Positions 15,846 to 23,620 of a DNA stretch of 64,000 nt are shown here, piece by piece; position 1 is the first letter of the stretch, and each line of letters begins with the position of its first letter. Source of the DNA: SZUA-36 sp963774415 (GTDB lineage Bacteria; Pseudomonadota; Gammaproteobacteria; Xanthomonadales; SZUA-36); NCBI GenBank assembly GCA_963774415.1, contig CAVZEU010000007.1, positions 62,001-126,000 of the forward strand, given 5' to 3'. The notes beneath the pieces were generated by a model, which worked only from the letters and a program-made list of their open reading frames with translations, had not been told where the DNA came from and searched no databases. Made by a program: the position numbers and the translations under genes.

Positions 15846-17852
15846 TCAGGCTATCGTGCTGCGCCAATCCGCGATGGCTTTGCCGATCCCGTCCGGGTCG
15901 TCTTCCTGCACGAAATGGATGCTGTCCTTGACCTTGACGGTGGTCAAATTCGGGAAATTGTTCTTTGCAAATTCCAATTCAGCTTCCTTGACGATGATGC
16001 CACCGTCGAAGTAGAGCAACAGTTTCGGGATTTGCGATTTCGTCATCTTCCGGCTGTAGTTACTGAACATCTCGAACGTGTCGGCCGGTTCCCCTTCCAC
16101 CGGGATATCTCGCGGTAACTGCAGCAGCGGTTTGCGGTCTTCCGCTTTGGCGAACGGCGCCTGATAGGCATCGAACTCTTCTTCGGTCAAAAAGCGCTTG
16201 ATCGCGCCGGGCAACACCTGTTCGACGAACATGTTTTGCTCGATCACCAGTTGTTCCCCTAAACCGGGAGTACGGAACGCCTTGAAGCCTTCGATCATCT
16301 GCGGGTCGGCGGCAAAATCCTGCCACGTCGGGATCGGCCGCAAATGCGCTTCCATCATGGCCAGCGCCTCGACGTTATCCTGGTGCGCCATCGCGTAGTT
16401 CAAGCCGATCGCCGAGCCCCAGTCGTGCATGACCAGGGTTATGTTCTTCAGATCGAGCGCTTCGATGAAGGCTTCGATGTATTTGATCTGGTCGAACACC
16501 CGGTATTCGATGTCGGGTTTGTCGGACTTGCCGAAGCCCATCATGTCGGGCGCGATGCAGCGTCCCTGCCCGGACAAATGCGGAATGACATTGCGCCACA
16601 GATAACTCGAGGTCGGGTTGCCGTGCAGGAACAGGATCGGGTCGCCCTCACCCGCCTCGATGTAGTGCATCTTCGATCCCAGGACCTCGATGTATTTCGA
16701 TTCGTAAGGGAAATCGGGAGACACACCCGTGATCGAGGTCAACTCCGATTTAAACTTCGCCTTCCCATAGTCAGGCGCGAGGATGGGCGTGAAGTCCGGC
16801 TTGATTTCCGGGTGCAGCAGGAAATCGTAGTTCAAAAAGCCGTCCCACATCACTTCGACCGCGTGGTCGCGGGCGATCTCGTAATGCGGGAACTTGCCCC
16901 ATTTCGCCTTCATGGCGGCCGCAACCATGCCGGAGACGCCATCGAAGGTATTGCGGATAAAAACGCCCACGTGGTCTTTGCTGCCTTCGAAGGCCTTGGG
17001 ATTCCACGCCATCCGGGCGAAATTGAAAAAGGTCGTGTAGAGATCCTTGATGTAGTCCAGCGTCATCAGGACGTCTTTCTTGTGGCCCACGTTGTCGTGG
17101 CCGTAACAGGCGAAGTCCCACTGCTCGCCGGCGACATAGCGCAGGAACTCGACGTAGCCGTTCATGTTCTCGACACCCGAAAATTTCGCCATCGGCAGGC
17201 GTTGCGGGTAGACGAAGTCGACGAACATGATGACCTTGTCCGGTGTAATCACATACGAATCGGCGCCGCAATGGGCCCAGTCGGCCGGTGTCACGAACTT
17301 GAAGGTCCGGCCCTCGAAGTCGAAGGTCCGGCGCCCGTCCGGCAACACTTCCGTCGGCTGCGGAACGGGCATCTTGTAACGCTTCATTTCCCGCACGGCC
17401 CGCTCGGAACCGATAATGCGCAAAGCTTTGCCCTTTTCCTTGTAGCGGTTGTTCAGTCTTTCGGCCAGGCCGATGTGGTCGATATGCGGGTGGCTGTAGA
17501 CCAGCGTGCTCACTTCCAGGTCGGTCACCTCCCCGATCGCGCCCAGGAAACCCTCGACGCTCGCCAACTGGGGCGCATCGATCACCAGGACGCTTTCATC
17601 CCCGACGTAAACCGTGATGCAAAACGCATCCGAAATCATCCAGTAGGTCCGGTCCGTGAGTTTTTGAATGACCCACTCGCCGACCTTTTCCGGCCAGGGC
17701 GGATTGTCGATCTGCTGGCCCGGCTTTAATTTTTTCGTCTTGGACGGCGGCACGTATTCAACATAATCCGCCCACGCGTTATAGGACTTGACGGGCCGGA
17801 TCTCCTGTAATCCCGGGAACGACGTGGGCAACGGCTGGGGTGCATCGGACAT
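15846..17852 (-). CDS. fusion: metallo-beta-lactamase-fold hydrolase + haloalkane dehalogenase (DhaA type)
   Basis: 668 residues from the ATG at 17852 (AAAGGAG 8 nt upstream). Residues about 60-370 are an MBL-fold domain with the metal motif HPHIDH (121-126), and His/Asp candidates at GHDN (about 251) and FVDFVY (about 210). Residues about 380-668 are an alpha/beta hydrolase closely following DhaA: HGNPTSSYLWR (Asn halide ligand, 412), HDWGS with nucleophile Asp477 and halide Trp478, MEAHLRPIPTW with acid Glu501, and catalytic His646 in SIHFVQEDDPDGIG. All dehalogenase catalytic residues are in place. Each domain alone is a normal enzyme length. No signal peptide, so cytoplasmic. It faces a LysR gene and is probably controlled by it. 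The two-step chemistry is inference. Confidence 0.9.
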   Translation of the reverse strand: MSDAPQPLPTSFPGLQEIRPVKSYNAWADYVEYVPPSKTKKLKPGQQIDNPPWPEKVGEWVIQKLTDRTYWMISDAFCITVYVGDESVLVIDAPQLASVEGFLGAIGEVTDLEVSTLVYSHPHIDHIGLAERLNNRYKEKGKALRIIGSERAVREMKRYKMPVPQPTEVLPDGRRTFDFEGRTFKFVTPADWAHCGADSYVITPDKVIMFVDFVYPQRLPMAKFSGVENMNGYVEFLRYVAGEQWDFACYGHDNVGHKKDVLMTLDYIKDLYTTFFNFARMAWNPKAFEGSKDHVGVFIRNTFDGVSGMVAAAMKAKWGKFPHYEIARDHAVEVMWDGFLNYDFLLHPEIKPDFTPILAPDYGKAKFKSELTSITGVSPDFPYESKYIEVLGSKMHYIEAGEGDPILFLHGNPTSSYLWRNVIPHLSGQGRCIAPDMMGFGKSDKPDIEYRVFDQIKYIEAFIEALDLKNITLVMHDWGSAIGLNYAMAHQDNVEALAMMEAHLRPIPTWQDFAADPQMIEGFKAFRTPGLGEQLVIEQNMFVEQVLPGAIKRFLTEEEFDAYQAPFAKAEDRKPLLQLPRDIPVEGEPADTFEMFSNYSRKMTKSQIPKLLLYFDGGIIVKEAELEFAKNNFPNLTTVKVKDSIHFVQEDDPDGIGKAIADWRSTIA

Positions 17853-17944
17853 TAAAAATCTCCTTTCAAAACCGGACATCGACAACCTGCCTGGCTGGGC
17901 TGGTATTGAGCTGTCGCGGACGGTTCATTATCCAAAGAATGATC

Positions 17945-17997
17945 TTGACATAGCGGTATCTGTTTATATACGTAGGTAATAAAAATATACTGTTTAT
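17945..17997. promoter_or_regulatory. divergent regulatory region of the LysR and fusion-hydrolase genes
   Basis: In the AT-rich 165-bp spacer, CTGTTTAT occurs twice (17960-17967 and 17990-17997), exactly 30 bp apart, so on the same face of the helix. TTGACA (17945-17950) and TATACG (17967-17972), 16 bp apart, form a plausible promoter reading toward the LysR gene and overlap the first repeat. Such repeats are compatible with autoregulation by the LysR protein. Confidence 0.45.
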
Positions 17998-18017
17998 GAA
18001 ATCATACAGATAAACCG

Positions 18018-18932
18018 ATGTTCCGTATTGACGATATGGCTGTCTTCTCGGCGGTGGTGGAAGCACAAAGTTTCACCAAAGCCGCGCTCGCGCTCGAAGT
18101 CTCCCGCGCTCAAGTCAGTAAACGGATCAATGAACTCGAGCAGGCATTGGGGGTTCGTTTGCTGAACCGGACGACCCGGCGCCTGAGCCTGACGGAGGCC
18201 GGCCAGGTCTTTTACAGCCACTGTGCCCGTGTCAACGACACGGTGGCGGCCGCGCAGAAATCTTTAAAGGAAATTACCTCGAAACCCGCGGGTACGATAA
18301 AAGTCGCCATGCCGATTGCATTCGGCGAACAGATTTTCACGCCGATGATGGCCGAATTACTCGAGGCCTACCCGGAACTGTCCCTGAAAATGGATTACAC
18401 GGACGAGCCCGTCGACCCGGTGCAAGCGGGTTACGACATCTGTATCCGCTGGGGCGGGCCGCTGCAACCGTCCAGCATGATCGCCAAGCGGCTGGCGCCG
18501 CTGAAAATCACGGTTTGCGCCACCCAGTCTTTTTTTGCGAAGTACGGCGTCCCAAAGAAACCCGCTGATCTCAAGCAATACAACTGCCTGATTTACAGCC
18601 CCTTGCGCCGGGGCGCCGAGATCTGGCTGTTCAACGACCTGCAAGGCCGCCGCCTTGAAATCCCGGTATCCGGAAACATCGAGGCCAACCACGCCGACCC
18701 GCTGCTCGAAGCGGCCAGAAAGGGGCTGGGCCTGCTCTATGCCCCGGCTTTCCTGGTGCGCGACGAGTTGGCAACGAAAAAACTCGTCCCTGTGCTGGAA
18801 CAATATGCATCGACGGAAATCGGTATCTACGCGCTGTATCCGCACCGCAACCTGGCGCCAAAAACGCGGGTGTTCCTGGATTTCTTGACGCGGAAACTGG
18901 CCATTTGGGGTCAGGGTAAAGGGACGGAGTAA
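18018..18932 (+). CDS. LysR family transcriptional regulator
   Basis: 304 residues with an N-terminal winged HTH (FSAVVEAQSFTKAALALEVSRAQVSKRINELEQALGVRLLNRTTRRLSLTEAG) and a periplasmic-binding-like effector domain containing the YDICIRWGGPLQPSSMIAKRLA segment typical of the DsdC/TrpI-like branch. It is divergent from the MBL-haloalkane dehalogenase fusion with a shared spacer, which makes that gene its most likely target. The effector might be the halogenated substrate or product (inference). Confidence 0.94.
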   Translation: MFRIDDMAVFSAVVEAQSFTKAALALEVSRAQVSKRINELEQALGVRLLNRTTRRLSLTEAGQVFYSHCARVNDTVAAAQKSLKEITSKPAGTIKVAMPIAFGEQIFTPMMAELLEAYPELSLKMDYTDEPVDPVQAGYDICIRWGGPLQPSSMIAKRLAPLKITVCATQSFFAKYGVPKKPADLKQYNCLIYSPLRRGAEIWLFNDLQGRRLEIPVSGNIEANHADPLLEAARKGLGLLYAPAFLVRDELATKKLVPVLEQYASTEIGIYALYPHRNLAPKTRVFLDFLTRKLAIWGQGKGTE

Positions 18933-19203
18933 ACCCGCGTACACCGCGTGAGCGTTTCGCCAGAGGGCAAAGTCGCCCAGGCCCGAAAGGTGCTGAACGG
19001 AGAGATGCTGGCGAGGTTCGGGCACTGCACCAACACCGAGATTGTGGTTGACACAGATTCGCTCATAGAGCAGAGATCCACGGATTCTGCAACTGAACCC
19101 TTCAAGCTGTATACCCTGCCCCAAACCCTGACCTCACAGTATTCTCTGGTCGAGATGTTCTTTCATGCAGAAGATCACTGCCTCAATTCTTAATGATTAT
19201 CTA

Positions 19204-19231
19204 TTGACATTTTATATATACTCTATATTAT
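19204..19231 (+). promoter_or_regulatory. sigma-70-type promoter of the HTH / GIY-YIG operon
   Basis: TTGACA (19204-19209), a 16-bp spacer and TATTAT (19226-19231) lie 29 bp before the start at 19260 in a sharply AT-rich stretch. The rest of the gap 18933-19203 holds no gene I can support; an 81-codon frame at 18948-19193 has no recognisable feature. Confidence 0.6.
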
Positions 19232-19259
19232 ATTAGATCGTTCTAAATAGGTTCAACAC

Positions 19260-19643
19260 ATGACAAACGCACAAAAAGTACTAACTCTTATCAATGAGTA
19301 TGAAGATGGTCTGGACGACGATGAGATCTCCGAAAAATTGGGCATCAAGCCCAGACAACAGGTTTATCAAATCTGCACGACACTTGAATCACGTGGTGAA
19401 ATTGTCCGCCGATCCGTCGAGAAACCCGGCAAAAGAAGAAAGATTCACAATTTCCCTGCTGCCGATGGGACATCAGACGCCAGACTTCAGACCAACCGGA
19501 CTAAAGAAGGCCTCGCGTGGCGGAAGCGATTGAGCGCCCTCATTGCCGCAACCGGTAAACAAGAAGACGAAATCCTGGACGAAGCACTTTCCGCTTATGC
19601 CCTCCAAGTTCTCAAATCACAGGAGACACAAAATGAAGGCTGA
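19260..19643 (+). CDS. small winged-helix-like protein, first gene of a two-gene island operon
   Basis: 127 residues. The N-terminal 60 residues (KVLTLINEYEDGLDDDEISEKLGIKPRQQVYQICTTLESRGEIVRR) look like a winged HTH that reads paired DNA ends or operators. The C-terminal half (LAWRKRLSALIAATGKQEDEILDEALSAYALQVLK) resembles a ribbon-helix-helix-like or helical region. I cannot assign a family. Base composition is distinctly more AT-rich than the surrounding genes, which suggests transfer. Its 3' end overlaps the GIY-YIG gene by 11 bp, so the two are coupled. Confidence 0.7.
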   Translation: MTNAQKVLTLINEYEDGLDDDEISEKLGIKPRQQVYQICTTLESRGEIVRRSVEKPGKRRKIHNFPAADGTSDARLQTNRTKEGLAWRKRLSALIAATGKQEDEILDEALSAYALQVLKSQETQNEG

Positions 19644-20121
19644 GGCCCAATATGAACCCGAAACATACTTGCAATTCGCCGGCACTCGTCTTTCCAAGGT
19701 CTGTGACATCCGGGCGGCAGCTGGAGAGTCGGACTCTGTTGGCGAGTACTACCCGCAAAAAAGGTTCAAGAACTCTCGGAACCTGAAACTGAATCGATAC
19801 GGGCAAGGACCGTTCTGCAAATTCAAGATTGCGAACGGCCTCAACAAGCCCGGCGTTTATGTCATTTCAGTTCGCGGTTCGCCTCAATACGTTGACGAGT
19901 GCCAGAACCTGAGCAGCAGGTTTAACACAGGTTATGGAAACATTTCGCCTCGAAACTGCTTTGTAGGCGGACAGGAAACTAACTGTCGGATTAACAACCT
20001 GATATGCAGGCATTCAAAGCAAGGGGACCCAATTGAGTTGTATTTCACGGAAAGTTCGAATCATAAGGACTTGGAACGTCACCTTAGAAAGCAGGAACCA
20101 TTGCCGTGGAATTTAGTTTGA
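19633..20121 (+). CDS. GIY-YIG nuclease superfamily protein
   Basis: 162 residues from the ATG at 19633 (AGGAG 7 nt upstream, inside the previous gene). Residues about 72-145 follow the GIY-YIG pattern: GVYVISV (the GIY strand), PQYVDECQNLSSRFNTGYG (second strand and catalytic Arg), SPRNCFVGGQETNCRINNLI, and KDLERHL with the catalytic Glu. The Gly of the YIG motif is Asp here (YVD). Families with this C-x-x-GGQ-TN-C-R-I-N pattern are small stand-alone nucleases, some close to restriction enzymes such as Eco29kI. With the coupled HTH gene it could be a defence or addiction module; this is inference. Confidence 0.75.
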   Translation: MKAEAQYEPETYLQFAGTRLSKVCDIRAAAGESDSVGEYYPQKRFKNSRNLKLNRYGQGPFCKFKIANGLNKPGVYVISVRGSPQYVDECQNLSSRFNTGYGNISPRNCFVGGQETNCRINNLICRHSKQGDPIELYFTESSNHKDLERHLRKQEPLPWNLV

Positions 20122-20269
20122 ACTGCGAACAACAAGGGTGTCACAGTTCCCACAAGTGCACCCAACCCTCATCATACATCGCATAGCCCATGAACCCCAA
20201 TGAGCAACGCTTGAATATCCTCCATATACCCGATTGTCACACCCCCCCTTCCCCCTGATAGAAAATCCC

Positions 20270-20320
20270 CTCCAAGACAAAACACCCATCACTCAGGAAA
20301 TGTTCTACAGCTTTACGGCT
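20270..20320 (+). repeat. RAYT-associated repeat copy upstream of the RAYT N-terminal remnant
   Basis: The stretch with ACACCCATCACTCAGGAAA and TTCTACAG resembles the repeat sequences at 22341-22440 and 26878-26935, which also stand upstream of RAYT-derived sequence. The remaining spacer 20122-20374 holds no gene. Confidence 0.45.
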
Positions 20321-20374
20321 TACGCAGCCGTTCTGCTATGTATGCAGCTTTTCGTTCCAATCTAGACTGACCTC

Positions 20375-20537
20375 ATGCCAAAACCCAGATACCGACAAGT
20401 CTGCGTCGCAAGCACCTCGTACTACCATTGTGTTTCACGCTGTGTGCGCCGGGCTTTTCTGTGTGGATCAGATTCAGCTACGGGTTTTGACTTTGAACAT
20501 TGCCGCCAGTGGATCGTCGATCGCATCGAGTTGCTGT
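20375..20537 (+). pseudogene. RAYT (REP-associated tyrosine transposase) N-terminal remnant
   Basis: About 54 residues (PKPRYRQVCVASTSYYHCVS, then RCVRRAFLCG, then HCRQWIVDRIELL) match the start of RAYT/TnpA_REP Y1 transposases, including the YYHCVSRCVRRAFLCG segment. Similarity stops after ELL; the HUH motif (normally the SNHYH segment) and catalytic Tyr are absent. The frame runs on to 20632 with unrelated residues. It is a truncated, inactive copy. A RAYT C-terminal remnant appears again at 22448-22809. Confidence 0.8.
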
Positions 20538-20721
20538 GTTCCCGCTCCTGCTTCTGCCCTTCCGCTTGTCTCCACATCCCGTCTCCGCGTCTCGTCTCCG
20601 CTTGCGCAGTCACTGCAACCGGTTCAGTATGAGGTGTCGCGCCAGGTGAGCCCCGGCACGGCGCCGATGGATGTCGTGAGGGTGTTTTCGGTCGACTCAA
20701 ACACGCACTGGGAAAATTGAG

Positions 20722-21565
20722 GTGGAAACCGAGACCAGGGTCCAAACGTCAGGCAGTGTTTCCGCAAGGGATTCGGTTCGACGGCACCGATTGTCAACGC
20801 GTATCTGGCACTGGGTCAACGCAATCACCCTCGTGCTCATGCTCATGAGCGGGCTGATGATTTTCAATGCCCACCCGCGGCTTTACTGGGGGCAATACGG
20901 GGCCAACCCCGATCCCGCCTGGCTGGAGATCGGCAGCGAGAATCGCGAAGGGTACCTGAGGGTCGCCGACTTCCGCATGAAAACCACTGGCGCCCTGGGC
21001 CTGTGGAAAAACAGCCGCGGGCGGCTGAGCAGTCGTGCCTTTCCTTATTGGGCCACGATTCCCTCCAACTACAACCTGGCCCTTTCGCGGCGTTGGCACC
21101 TCACCTTCGCCTGGCTCTTCGCCACGGCGGTGATCGTCTACGGACTCTGGAGCTTTATGAACGGCCATTTCCGGCGGGACCTGCTGCCCCGCCTGTCCGA
21201 ACTCAGGCCAGCCCACCTCTGGCGTGATATCAAGCGCCATGCGACACTGGATTTCCCCAAGGGCGCAGCGGCACTAAGCTACAACACCCTGCAAAAGCTG
21301 AGCTACCTCGGCGTTTTTCTCAGCGTTGGCCGTGCTGGTTTTGACCGGCCTGACCATGTCGCCGGCCGTGGACGCCATTTGGCCGTGGTTGCTGGACCTG
21401 TTCGGCGGCCGCCAGTCGGCCCGTTCCATTCATTTCATCGCGGCGGTAGTCATGGTCCTGTTTCTCGTCGTGCACCTGCTGATGGTGTTGCTGGCAGGTC
21501 CTGTCAACGAAATCCGCTCGATGATCACCGGACGGTTTCGATTGCCGGAGGAGGACAGCCAGTGA
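20722..21565 (+). pseudogene. cytochrome b561-like membrane subunit, frameshifted
   Basis: The protein resembles the b-type cytochrome subunits that partner YedY/sulfite-oxidase-like molybdoenzymes. Four helices carry His residues for haem: RIWHWVNAITL, RRWHLTFAWLF, and RSIHFIAAVVMVLFLVVHLLMV. The frame from the GTG at 20722 runs correctly to about residue 200 (KLSYLGVF) and then loses similarity; the +1 frame to 21565 continues SALAVLVLTGLTMSPAVDAIWP. Deleting one T from the T5 run at 21315-21319 restores a protein of about 280 residues. The stop codon overlaps the next start as GTGA. Electron transfer from quinol to the molybdoenzyme (or reverse) is the likely job. Confidence 0.85.
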
Positions 21566-22324
21566 ATGACCGTCTTGGTCGCCGTGGACGTTCTCAGGGG
21601 ACTGGCCTTCGGCGCGTTCACGGCGTTGCTGGGCTGCGACCGTGTCGGCAGAAGCCCCAGTTTTCGCGAATGGGTGCTCGCCTCGGGGGAACGGCTCGCC
21701 TACCGCCTGCATCGCCTGGTCGGCTCGAATTCGCTGGCGCGCGAGTACGAACCCTCGCAAATGTCCCCCCTATTCCGCGCCAACGGCAACACCAACGCCC
21801 GCTCGCCCGACTACCAGGCCCATGCCTCGGAGGGGTTCGCGAACTGGCGGCTGAAAGTCGACGGGCTGGTCAAGCGGCCAGGCGAATTCTCCCTCGCCCA
21901 GCTCCGCGCCTACCCGGCGCGCACCCAGATCACGCGCCACGACTGCGTCGAGGGATGGAGCGCGATCGGGCAATGGACGGGTGTTCCGCTCGCGACGCTG
22001 CTCGAGGAAGTCCAGCTAGAGGATGAAGCGCGCTATATCGTGTTTCATTGCGCCGACGATTTCCGCGGCAACCCCTATTACGAAAGCATCGACCTGGTCG
22101 ATGCGTTTCACCCGCAGACCCTGCTCGCATACGGCATGAACGGCGGCGACCTGCCGACGGCCCACGGCGCGCCGATCCGCCTCAGGGTGGAACGCCAGCT
22201 CGGCTACAAGCACGCGAAGTTCGTGATGCGGATCGAGGCGGTGGCCTCCCTGTCGGGCATCGGCCGGGGACGGGGCGGTTATTGGGAAGATATTGGCTTC
22301 TATGACTGGTACGCGGGCGTTTGA
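21562..22324 (+). pseudogene. molybdopterin-dependent oxidoreductase (sulfite oxidase/YedY fold), Tat signal frameshifted
   Basis: The bulk of the protein is intact: HDCVEGWSAIGQWTGVPL carries the Cys that ligates molybdenum, and APIRLRVERQLGYKHAKFVMRIE is the conserved second half. The in-frame ATG at 21566 gives a poor N-terminus. Starting at the GTG at 21562 (GTGA overlap with the cytochrome gene) and skipping one G at 21586/21587 gives NDRLGRRDVLRGLAFGAFTA, a clean twin-arginine signal. So a one-base insertion probably hides the true start. The restored product is about 253 residues, exported folded to the periplasm and paired with the upstream cytochrome b. A fragment of its last codons is duplicated at 25616. 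Confidence 0.82.
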
Positions 22325-22340
22325 TGGAGGCTGTGCCTGG

Positions 22341-22440
22341 CAAAGCCAGGACATCCATCAGGCAAAGCCAGGACATCCATTACTCAGGAACAAAGCCAAG
22401 ACATCCATTACTCGGGGAATATCCTACAGGATGGAGCACT
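22341..22440 (+). repeat. three tandem 18-bp repeats and RAYT-type upstream sequence
   Basis: CAAAGCCAGGACATCCAT occurs at 22341-22358 and 22363-22380, and with one change (AG to AA) at 22391-22408. It is followed by GGAATATCCTACAGGAT, a partly palindromic block that recurs with changes near 26900. The array begins 16 bp after the molybdoenzyme stop and ends at the RAYT C-terminal remnant. Confidence 0.75.
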
Positions 22441-22447
22441 CTTCCTT

Positions 22448-22809
22448 TCTTGGTTGATGCGCTGCGTTAATGAACCCATTGCCAGAATGGCCAATGCGGG
22501 AGGATCATTGTACAGGATGCGCATGCAATCCCGTTCAACCTCAAGAGCTATCTCGAACTGGTGGATTGGGGCGGCCGAGAGATCAAGCGCAACAAGCGCG
22601 GCTACATTCCTGCAAATGCACCGCCAATACTCACCAGGCTGATGATGGATACTTCACCGGTATTGGACTATCTTGCAAAAGACGAGCTGCCATGGATGGG
22701 TGCACTGGGGCCGGTGAGCCTTTTAAGGGCGTTTGCAAAATCGGTTGGGTGCAGCTTCATCAAGGGTCACGCGCTTGGTCAGCGGTTTTGTCCTGAAAGC
22801 GCCGGATAA
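22448..22809 (+). pseudogene. RAYT transposase C-terminal remnant
   Basis: WLMRCVNEPIARMANAGG (frame from 22451) matches the mid-protein RAYT motif (W-x-MR-x-LNE-x-IAR-x-AN). A shifted frame from about 22513 then gives DAHAIPFNLKSYLELVDWGG and KRGYIPANAPPILTRL, the conserved RAYT C-terminus, ending at a TAA at 22809. The expected H-C-x-GRFWEGRFKSQAL section is missing, so there is an internal deletion plus frame change. Inactive. It may be the other half of the copy whose N-terminus is at 20375. Confidence 0.78.
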
Positions 22810-22810
22810 A

Positions 22811-22999
22811 AGCGACATCTGCGACCAGTCAGGGCCGTTGGCAACCTCATGCAGGCCGCGAGTGCCCAAATTTAATGAGATCATTGAAAATGCCTCTCTT
22901 CCACGCAAAAAATCCACTCACTATTTAAATGCGTTCTCCCGGATAAACACTAAATTTTGGCAAGTTCGCCATTGTGCATGGGTAAAGGCGTGGGTGTCT
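22811..22999 (+). repeat. 189-bp RAYT-tail repeat, copy 1
   Basis: Starts at AGCGACATCTGCGACCAGTC directly after the RAYT remnant and ends near GGCGTGGGTGTC. A diverged copy of the same length is at 31663-31850: both share AATCAGGGCC/CAGTCAGGGCC, CCTCTCTTCC, CACTC, CCATTGTGCATG and AAAGGCG in the same order. It is probably the non-coding 3' end of the RAYT element. Downstream, CATGCTTTAAT is repeated at 23032 and 23049. Confidence 0.7.
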
Positions 23000-23083
23000 C
23001 GCTTCCGGGCGCGTCGCTTCCGGGCAGGGGGCATGCTTTAATAAGGTTCATGCTTTAATGTCTCAGAATCGTGGGGAGTAGTT

Positions 23084-23590
23084 ATGAAAAATATCTTTGC
23101 TGCTGAAACTCGGGCCCAAACCACGGCGGCTTTCTTGAGGATTTCGCTCGGAACCCTGTTCGCAATCGCCGCCTGGCACAAAATTGCGGTCATTGACGCA
23201 AAACCAAGTTGGGCGGACCGGATGCTGGGATTTATCAACGCCCATCAAAACACGTACGAGTGGTGGCGCGCTTTTCTCGATAGCGTGGTCGTACCGAACC
23301 CGAACTTCTTCGCCTATCTTAGCGCCTATGGCGAGGGCGCAATCGCACTGGGGCTGATCCTGGGCGCTCTTACGCGCCCGGCCATCGTGTTCGCTTTGGT
23401 CTTTGCCTTCGCCATGATGCTCACCAAGGGCACCCCATTCTGGACGCCGTCCAGCAACGATACGCTTTATGTGCTATCGCTGGCGGCCTTGTTTTTCATG
23501 CAGCCCGGTCATACTTTGTCGCTGGATGTCTGGATCAAGAAAACATTCCGAAAGTTCCGAAAGGAAAGGAAAATGAAAGGACAACCATGA
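23084..23590 (+). CDS. DoxX family membrane protein
   Basis: 168 residues with four hydrophobic helices in the DoxX/SURF4-like order: RISLGTLFAIAAWHK near the start, AYGEGAIALGLILGALTRPAIVFALVFAFAMML in the middle (the conserved Glu in helix 2) and VLSLAALFFMQPG near the end. GGGAG lies 7 nt before the start. The C-terminus is unusually basic (KKTFRKFRKERKMKG). DoxX proteins are linked to quinone or thiosulfate redox chemistry, but the exact role is usually unknown. Confidence 0.87.
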   Translation: MKNIFAAETRAQTTAAFLRISLGTLFAIAAWHKIAVIDAKPSWADRMLGFINAHQNTYEWWRAFLDSVVVPNPNFFAYLSAYGEGAIALGLILGALTRPAIVFALVFAFAMMLTKGTPFWTPSSNDTLYVLSLAALFFMQPGHTLSLDVWIKKTFRKFRKERKMKGQP

Positions 23591-23620
23591 CTTTATGGCA
23601 ATGGGTTTCCTGAGTTCTCA

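Noticed and set aside
18948..19193. 81-codon frame between the LysR gene and the GIY-YIG operon
   Set aside because: No motif, no Shine-Dalgarno, and composition unlike coding sequence.
22325..22440. Possible CRISPR array at the 18-bp repeats
   Set aside because: Only three copies, spacing of 22 and 28 bp, adjacent similar text, no cas genes. It fits element repeats.
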